The position numbers and the translations under genes are program-made. A stretch of DNA of 64,000 bases from Bacillota bacterium (GTDB lineage Bacteria; Bacillota; Clostridia; Lachnospirales; Lachnospiraceae): the NCBI GenBank assembly GCA_023423335.1, contig JAFAFU010000059.1, positions 1-64,000 on the forward strand. Direction: 5' to 3'. Of this stretch, positions 58,694 to 64,000 are shown in pieces. The notes under the pieces were generated by a model. It saw only the letters and a program-made list of their open reading frames with translations, had not been told where the DNA came from and searched no databases. The first letter of the stretch is position 1, and every line of letters begins with the position of its first letter.

Positions 58694-59491
58694 ATGCATA
58701 TTACGATAACAGGCAATTTGGGAAGCGGTAAATCAACCATATGTAAGCTTTTGAGTGAAAAGTATAATTTTGAAGTGTATTCCACAGGAAAGGTGCAGCG
58801 GGAACTGGCAAGGCAGATGAATATGACCACCCTGGAATTAAACCAGCTGATGCGCAGTGACCCAAAGTACGATAGGATGATTGACGATGAGACCGCCCGG
58901 ATCTCCAGAGATAACAAGGAGAAGGATATAATTTTTGATTCCAGGCTGGCCTGGCACTTTGTAGAAAGTTCCTTTAAGGTATTCGTATCCGTGAGCCTTG
59001 ATGTGGCAGCGATGCGTGTCATGAATGATACAAGGGGTGAGGAGGAGAAATACACCTCCTTTGAGGAAGCGAGACAGCTTTTGGCAGAGAGGGCCGCAAC
59101 GGAGAAGGTTCGTTATAAGGAAATCTATAGTTTGAATTATATGGACTTTTCCAACTATGATCTTGTGATTGACAGTACCTTCTGCCTGCCGGATAAAATT
59201 GCCGAGGTGATTTTGCAGGAAGCCAAGGATTATGCGAAAAGGCCCGCGAAGGGAGCGAGGATGCTGGTATCGCCAAAGAGAATTGCGGCGGATGAGGCAG
59301 ATCGGGAGGATACCGAAGAATCCCTTCAGAGCCTTGTGAAAGAGTATAAGGGTTTATCCTACGCCATAGATAAAGTAATCAAAGTAAAGAAAATAGAAGA
59401 CGATTATCTGGCTTTGGATGACTTCCGGCATGTGAAGGCTGCGTTTTATGCGGATGTCCTTTATATTCCAATCGAAGTTATTGCAGATTGA
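58694..59491 (+). CDS. cytidylate-kinase-like protein with C-terminal extension
   Basis: GGAAGGTAAAAAC precedes the ATG. The 265-aa protein has a P-loop GNLGSGKST (7-15) and a kinase fold over about 1-180 (FEVYSTGKVQRELARQMNMT, DETARISRDNKEKDIIFDSR, LAWHFV), resembling CMP kinases of the Cmk/AAA_17 group. Residues about 185-265 form an additional domain (LQSLVKEYKGLSYAIDKVI ... DDFRHVKAAFYADVLYIPIE) that is not part of standard Cmk. It could be a nucleotide kinase or an RNA- or nucleotide-binding adaptor. Confidence 0.75.
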   Translation: MHITITGNLGSGKSTICKLLSEKYNFEVYSTGKVQRELARQMNMTTLELNQLMRSDPKYDRMIDDETARISRDNKEKDIIFDSRLAWHFVESSFKVFVSVSLDVAAMRVMNDTRGEEEKYTSFEEARQLLAERAATEKVRYKEIYSLNYMDFSNYDLVIDSTFCLPDKIAEVILQEAKDYAKRPAKGARMLVSPKRIAADEADREDTEESLQSLVKEYKGLSYAIDKVIKVKKIEDDYLALDDFRHVKAAFYADVLYIPIEVIAD

Positions 59492-59722
59492 TGTGAGAGT
59501 CATCCAATTATGCAAGTAAATAACCTGAATAACATAATATTGCCTAAAATATTTCAAATTATCACCGAGGATAGATAAATTATTATAACAGACAATAACG
59601 ATAAGAGGATTCATTGACAATGAATTCTCTTTTTGATTCATAATATTTTATTTAACATAAGTACTTACATGCTTTTCGCTCAGGCTTTGGATGCCGCATG
59701 GCGGCGGATGGAGGATAAAATA

Positions 59723-60808
59723 ATGTCATGGATAGAAAATAGGCCCCGTATGAAGTTTCTTTTGATTATAAGCGGTACCACCCTTGGCGTATATCTTGGC
59801 TTCCGGTATCTTTTACCCTTGATTATTCCCTTTTTATTCGCATATTTTCTGGCATGGATCATAAGGCCGTCGACGGAATTTTTATACCGAAGGCTTAAGC
59901 TGCCCAGAATTATAGGAGGAACCCTATCCCTGACCGTTCTGCTGGCGGTAGTGGGAACGGGGCTGTTCTTTCTGTTCAATACACTGATCAAACAGACGAT
60001 TGCATTTATACGGAATATACCGGTATACATGAATTATATCGCCGGTAAACTGGATTCCCTGTGTTCCGGCTGCGATGATGTCTTCGGATTATCGATGGGT
60101 ACAATTCGCGGCGTTGTGGATGATAATCTGGAGCATATGGTGGACCGGATCAAAACAGATATAATGCCGGGGATTACACAGAGAACAATTACCATTACGA
60201 TTGCCCTGGTTGCCGCAATCGGAATTATACTGATTATACTGATTGCCGCAGTATTGATCGTAAAGGATCTGTCGGGCTTTCGAAAGAAATATGAAGGCAA
60301 TGACCTGTATCAGGATATCCATAAGGTTACCGATAAGCTTGCCGACGCCGGTATCGCATATCTGAGATCACAGCTGATGATCATGGTAATCGTTGCGCTG
60401 CTCAGCGTACTCGGACTTACGATACTTAAGAACGAATATGCCCTCTTAATCGGCCTTATCATAGCGCTGATGGATGCGCTCCCCATCCTGGGGAGCGGTA
60501 TCGTCTATATTCCCTGGAGCATTATTATGCTGATAAACGGTAATATTTTCTCTGCGGCAATACTTGTGACAACCTTCCTGATCTGTCAGATAATCCGGGA
60601 AATCTTAGAGCCGAAGCTGATTGGGAACCGGATCGGCATTAAGCCGCTGTTTACTTTGATCGCCATGTATGTGGGGGTTAAGCTGTTTTCCATTGCAGGC
60701 TTTTTCCTGGGACCGATCGGATTGATTATCATAGTAACCATTGTAAAAGTCATTATGGAGAAGTCCGATGCGGATGCCGCCTCCAAGGTGCCCTGTGAAA
60801 GCGACTGA
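59723..60808 (+). CDS. AI-2E family transporter (YtvI-like permease)
   Basis: The start at 59723 (MSWIENRPRMKFLLIISGTT) is 8 bases after GGAGG; upstream starts are not supported. The 361-aa membrane protein has about seven to eight helices and the family motifs LLIIPFLFAYFLAWIIRP near the N-terminus, GLIIALMDALPILGSGIVYI and EPKLIGNRIGIKPLFTLIAM towards the C-terminus. The family exports small molecules or exchanges Na+ and H+; YtvI in Bacillus has an unclear role. Single gene. Confidence 0.88.
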   Translation: MSWIENRPRMKFLLIISGTTLGVYLGFRYLLPLIIPFLFAYFLAWIIRPSTEFLYRRLKLPRIIGGTLSLTVLLAVVGTGLFFLFNTLIKQTIAFIRNIPVYMNYIAGKLDSLCSGCDDVFGLSMGTIRGVVDDNLEHMVDRIKTDIMPGITQRTITITIALVAAIGIILIILIAAVLIVKDLSGFRKKYEGNDLYQDIHKVTDKLADAGIAYLRSQLMIMVIVALLSVLGLTILKNEYALLIGLIIALMDALPILGSGIVYIPWSIIMLINGNIFSAAILVTTFLICQIIREILEPKLIGNRIGIKPLFTLIAMYVGVKLFSIAGFFLGPIGLIIIVTIVKVIMEKSDADAASKVPCESD

Positions 60809-60862
60809 CCGTGCATTGGAATATCCGCTTGACAAAGACAGAGTTCTGGCATAAAATAAGGT

Positions 60863-61100
60863 ACATTATCAGGCGATGATGAGGGATAGTAGAAAAGGGA
60901 CGCATTACAGAGAGAGAAGCAGGGGTGGAAGCTTCTTATGCAGTTGTTTTCGAACCGGCCTCGGAGCTTTGTATGAAGGCTGCGGCCCCAAATGCAACGT
61001 ATTACCGGCGTTAACGGTTTGAGAGAGAGCTGGAATGGTCAGCTAATTAGGGTGGTACCGCCGAGTCTTTCGGTCCCTTAGGGATGGAAGGACTTTTTTA
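60863..61100 (+). promoter_or_regulatory. T-box riboswitch, proline-specific, of proS
   Basis: Stem I elements GATGAGGGATAGTAG, AGAGAGAGAAGC and GGTGGAAGC lead to the specifier loop CGAA-CCG-GCC, codon CCG (60955-60957) for proline. The T-box AGGGTGGTACCGCC (61049-61062) follows, then a terminator AGTCTTTC (61064-61071) / GAAGGACT (61087-61094) plus TTTTTT. Uncharged tRNA-Pro should favour antitermination. Confidence 0.92.
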
Positions 61101-61140
61101 ATGTCCTTCTTTATCCATATATCAGAAAGGAGAGATGATT

Positions 61141-62574
61141 ATGGCGCAGGATAAGAAATTAGTGGAGGCAATTACCTCCATGGATGCGGATTTTGCACAA
61201 TGGTACACAGATGTTGTTAAAAAAGCAGAATTAATCGAATATTCCAGCGTGAGAGGCTGCATGATCTTAAGGCCCAATGGGTATGCGATCTGGGAGAATA
61301 TCCAGAAACAGCTGGATGCGGATTTTAAGGCAACCGGAGTGGAGAATGTTTATATGCCGATGTTCATACCGGAGAGCCTGCTGCAGAAGGAAAAGGATCA
61401 TGTGGAGGGCTTTGCTCCCGAGGTTGCCTGGGTAACTCAGGGAGGATTGGAGCCTTTACAGGAGAAACTCTGTGTAAGACCTACTTCAGAGACCCTGTTT
61501 TGTGACTTTTATTCGAATATCATACAGTCCTACCGGGATCTGCCGAAGCTTTATAACCAGTGGTGTTCCGTTGTCCGCTGGGAGAAGACGACCAGACCGT
61601 TCCTTCGTTCCATGGAATTTTTATGGCAGGAAGGTCATACGGCTCATGCCACGGCTGAGGAGGCGGAAGCAAGAACCATTCAGATGCTGAACGTATATGC
61701 GGACTTCTGTGAAAGAGTTCTGGCAATTCCCATGATAAAGGGGAAAAAATCCGAGAAGGAGAAATTTGCGGGAGCCCATGCAACCTACACCATTGAAGCC
61801 CTGATGCATGACGGGAAAGCCTTGCAGTCAGGCACCAGCCATAACTTTGGCGACGGCTTTGCCCATGCCTTTGAAATCCAGTATACCGACAAAAACAATA
61901 CGTTACAGTATGTTCACCAGACCTCCTGGGGCATGTCCACGAGAATTATCGGTGCCATCATCATGGTACATGGTGATGACAGCGGATTGGTGCTTCCTCC
62001 GAGGATTGCCCCGGTACAGATTATGATCGTACCGATTGCCCAGAACAAAGAAGGGGTCCTTGAGAAGGCCTATGAGCTGAAAGATCGTTTAAGCTCCTTT
62101 AAGGTAAAGGTGGATGATTCTGACAAGAGTCCCGGCTGGAAGTTCTCCGAGCAGGAGATGCGAGGTATTCCGGTCCGTATCGAAATCGGTCCCAAGGATA
62201 TTGAAGCAGGCCAGGCGGTTATCGTCAGAAGGGATACCAGAGAGAAGCTTGTGGTTGCCCTTGATGAAATTGAAAGCAAGGCGGCCGAAGTTCTCGAACG
62301 GATGCAGGCCGAGCTGCTGGAGCGGGCAAGAGCCCACAGGGATTCTCACACCTATTATGCTGCAACCATGGAGGAGTTTGAGAGAACGGCTGCTGAGAAG
62401 CCCGGCTTTATCAAAGCGATGTGGTGCGGGGACGAGGCCTGTGAGGCGGCAATTAAAGAGAGAACCGGAGCAACTTCCCGTTGTATGCCCTTTGAACAGG
62501 AGCATATCGCAGATACCTGCGTATGCTGCAAAAAACTGGCCAAAACCATGGCATACTGGGGTAAGGCATACTAA
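61141..62574 (+). CDS. proS: prolyl-tRNA synthetase (archaeal/eukaryal-like, short form)
   Basis: The start at 61141 (MAQDKKLVEAITSM) is 8 bases after AAAGGAG; the ATG at 61135 is too close. The 477-aa class II synthetase lacks the INS editing insertion of the bacterial 570-aa type and carries the C-terminal zinc-binding domain of the eukaryal/archaeal type. Seen: CVRPTSETLFCDFYSNIIQS, WEKTTRPFLRSMEFLWQEGH (motif 2), SGTSHNFGDGFAHAF, GDDSGLVLPPRIAPVQI (motif 3), and the four Cys at the C-terminus (MWCGDEACE, CVCCKKLAKT). It charges tRNA-Pro and is controlled by the T-box upstream. Confidence 0.95.
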   Translation: MAQDKKLVEAITSMDADFAQWYTDVVKKAELIEYSSVRGCMILRPNGYAIWENIQKQLDADFKATGVENVYMPMFIPESLLQKEKDHVEGFAPEVAWVTQGGLEPLQEKLCVRPTSETLFCDFYSNIIQSYRDLPKLYNQWCSVVRWEKTTRPFLRSMEFLWQEGHTAHATAEEAEARTIQMLNVYADFCERVLAIPMIKGKKSEKEKFAGAHATYTIEALMHDGKALQSGTSHNFGDGFAHAFEIQYTDKNNTLQYVHQTSWGMSTRIIGAIIMVHGDDSGLVLPPRIAPVQIMIVPIAQNKEGVLEKAYELKDRLSSFKVKVDDSDKSPGWKFSEQEMRGIPVRIEIGPKDIEAGQAVIVRRDTREKLVVALDEIESKAAEVLERMQAELLERARAHRDSHTYYAATMEEFERTAAEKPGFIKAMWCGDEACEAAIKERTGATSRCMPFEQEHIADTCVCCKKLAKTMAYWGKAY

Positions 62575-62690
62575 CAAAACATGCCTGCCCTTTGCATCAG
62601 CTCGTGCCGGGGATGGAGCAGGCAAATTATCACGTCAATATTGATACAATGCTGACTGACAAAGAAGCCCAGTAAGATAAGGCTACGGAA

Positions 62691-62724
62691 AAAGTCCAAT
62701 TGCGAAAAGCAATTGGGCTTTTTC
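62691..62724 (+). terminator. terminator after proS
   Basis: AAGTCCAATTGC (62692-62703) pairs with GCAATTGGGCTT (62709-62720), followed by TTTCT. About 110 bases earlier a second TGCCTGC/GCAGGCA stem is visible without a T tract. Confidence 0.85.
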
Positions 62725-62796
62725 TCGTATGCATGATATAATTATGCATATAAGTACAAGCAAGGACGTGAAAGAAATGCTGAGGGAGGGATGATT

Positions 62797-63720
62797 ATGC
62801 GTATAATTGATTGGTTATTAGAAGGAGATATTGTTATTCAGCACCTGACGAATAAATATTTGCTGGGTCGCTCCTTTGACCACAATAACGGAGGCTATAT
62901 CGCAAAATACTTAGATCTCTATGATGCTGTTGGGCAAGAATGGGGCGGCAGTATTTATTCTCGCAAGTGGATATCAAGCACCTACACCTTGTTGGAGTTA
63001 AAGTATATGGAGGTTCATTATAATAATTCATACTATCAGGATGCCACGAAAAAAGTGCTGAATGGTCTTTGGAATAACCATGGCAGGATTTCCAAAATCA
63101 GATATCAGGATATGTGCATGTCTGCAATGCTGCTGAGCCTTGTTTGCTATGGAAAAATCAATGATTTTAGGACAAATGAAATTGTTGATTACATTCTGGC
63201 GCGCCAAATGGACGATGGCGGCTGGAATTGCGCGTGGGATTCGGTGCATAACCGCTCTGCTGTGGGTTCCGTACATACAACTATTTCGGTGTTGGAAGCG
63301 TTTGCTGATTATGAAAAATATGGGTACTCTTACCGCTTGATTGAAATCAGACAACAGGTGGCTTTAGGACAGGAATATCTGCTGGGCCGGCAACTGTCCA
63401 AATCGTTGAAGACCGGCGAGGTCATCCATCCGGATATGACCAGCTTTCATTATCCCTGTCGTTGGAAATATGACTGTTTTCGAGCGTTAGAGTATTTTGT
63501 ACATATTGAACATCCATATGACAATCGAATGCAGGATGCATTGAACTTGGTAAAAGCTGCTTTGGAGAAGGGCTACATCAACAGAGGAAAGAGTTATTCA
63601 GGCAAAATTCATTTTCCTCTTGAATCAGGCATAAAAGGAAGGTTTAACACATACAGAGGCTTGCTCATCCTAAAGCATTATGATAATGAGGCTTATCAAA
63701 AGGCTGTTCAGGCAGATTAA
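62797..63720 (+). CDS. terpene-cyclase/prenyltransferase-fold protein (squalene-cyclase-like repeats)
   Basis: The start at 62797 (MRIIDWLLEGDIVIQHLTNK) is 7 bases after GAGGGAGGG. The 307-aa protein shows alpha-alpha toroid repeats: IQHLTNKYLL near the start, SSTYTLLELKYMEV, NEIVDYILARQMDDGGWNC (a QW-like motif with the tryptophan), SVHTTISVLEAFADY and YRGLLILKHYD. It lacks an obvious DxDD catalytic acid motif of squalene cyclases, so it may be a non-enzymatic or divergent member. No terpenoid gene lies nearby. Codon use looks somewhat different from neighbours (more A/T third positions by eye). Confidence 0.7.
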   Translation: MRIIDWLLEGDIVIQHLTNKYLLGRSFDHNNGGYIAKYLDLYDAVGQEWGGSIYSRKWISSTYTLLELKYMEVHYNNSYYQDATKKVLNGLWNNHGRISKIRYQDMCMSAMLLSLVCYGKINDFRTNEIVDYILARQMDDGGWNCAWDSVHNRSAVGSVHTTISVLEAFADYEKYGYSYRLIEIRQQVALGQEYLLGRQLSKSLKTGEVIHPDMTSFHYPCRWKYDCFRALEYFVHIEHPYDNRMQDALNLVKAALEKGYINRGKSYSGKIHFPLESGIKGRFNTYRGLLILKHYDNEAYQKAVQAD

Positions 63721-63725
63721 AACAG

Positions 63726-63793
63726 GCCCACCGTAGGAGATATGCTGAACAGTTTTAGCCTTCGGCAGCAGCATTCGAATATGGTGGGCTTTT
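63726..63793 (+). terminator. terminator after the terpene-cyclase-fold gene
   Basis: GCCCACC (63726-63732) pairs with GGTGGGC (63783-63789) around a second TGCTG/CAGCA stem and is followed by TTTT. Confidence 0.7.
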
Positions 63794-63819
63794 GCATTTG
63801 TAGGATAGTATGTTATAAT
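63792..63819 (+). promoter_or_regulatory. promoter of the last gene
   Basis: TTGCAT (63792-63797), 16-base spacer, TATAAT (63814-63819), about 90 bases before the ATG at 63912. Confidence 0.6.
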
Positions 63820-63911
63820 GTAACCGGAAAGATAAATAATATGTGAGACGGCTGCTTGGCATAAGCCTGAGAGGGTAGACAATGGGCCATCAGGCGGCAA
63901 GGGGGAGGGAT

Positions 63912-64000
63912 ATGGAATTTCATTTCAGGCAGGCGACAGAAACGGATAAAGAGGAAATCGTAAGGCTCTATATAGACTGCATCAGGCATCTGAATGATCA
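63912..64000 (+). CDS. GNAT-like acetyltransferase, N-terminal fragment (cut by window end)
   Basis: GGGGGAGGG lies before the ATG. Only the first 29 codons are present: MEFHFRQATETDKEEIVRLY and onward, the usual beta-1/alpha-1 start of a GNAT acetyltransferase (FRxATxxDxxxI). The rest is outside the window, so family and substrate cannot be named with certainty. Confidence 0.6.
   Translation, partial: MEFHFRQATETDKEEIVRLYIDCIRHLND

Noticed and set aside
1..64000. CRISPR arrays, insertion sequences, rRNA operons
   Set aside because: No regularly spaced repeats, transposase genes, terminal inverted repeats or rRNA sequences were seen.

Overview
The window looks like the chromosome of an anaerobic, spore-forming Firmicute of the class Clostridia, most likely a Lachnospiraceae relative. 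The reasons are spmA/spmB spore-maturation genes, AbrB, S-box, T-box and tetrahydrofolate riboswitches, a large Bacillus/Clostridium-type SRP RNA, a TM1266-type regulator normally linked to [FeFe] hydrogenases, an oxygen-sensitive radical-SAM activase, consensus sigma-A promoters and strong AGGAGG ribosome binding sites. This taxonomic call is an inference from gene content; no rRNA is present.

Bases 1 to about 9.85 kb are the right-hand end of a siphovirus-like prophage: the C-terminal part of a tape-measure protein, tail and receptor-binding genes, two tandem micro-proteins, a lysis cassette (three small membrane proteins and an NlpC/P60 endolysin), a Rha-type regulator, then a leftward block of lysogeny genes (membrane protein, lipoprotein, HTH repressor), each with its own promoter and terminator. 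A divergent promoter/operator region faces a 54-aa rightward gene. The prophage ends at the 3-prime half of a tRNA-Lys(CUU), read here as attR; the integrase and intact tRNA must lie left of the window.

From 10 to 19 kb: THF riboswitch and folT, murI, a PF04392-type ABC importer (binding lipoprotein, permease, ATPase), and two paralogous cytosolic LacI-sensor/GGDEF diguanylate cyclases. From 19 to 34 kb lies a recognisable version of the Bacillus yaaO-yaaR-holB-ricT-yabB-rsmI-abrB-tatD-rsmA neighbourhood, interrupted by a TPR/MORN protein, spmAB, an unusual HTH protein fused to a FlhA-like C-terminal domain, and an AMMECR1/Memo/radical-SAM pair.

From 34 to 52 kb: carB behind a long structured leader, a family-specific conserved protein, an acetyltransferase, an NrdG2-type activase, tadA, the SRP RNA, a large protein with a cyclic-nucleotide-binding fold, an ABC ATPase without a permease, a TPR-AAA protein, an orphan Ig-like protein, murA, an HD-GYP phosphodiesterase and metK under an S-box. 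From 52 to 64 kb: a zinc-ribbon membrane protein, a two-component system, an operon of a TM1266-type regulator with an NMT1-type ABC transporter behind a candidate riboswitch, a cytidylate-kinase-like protein, an AI-2E-type permease, proS under a Pro-specific T-box, a terpene-cyclase-fold protein and the start of a GNAT acetyltransferase.

The two most promising novelties are the HTH-FlhA(C) fusion at 28.7 kb and the three-way-junction leader with mutually exclusive terminator/antiterminator at 55.4 kb.
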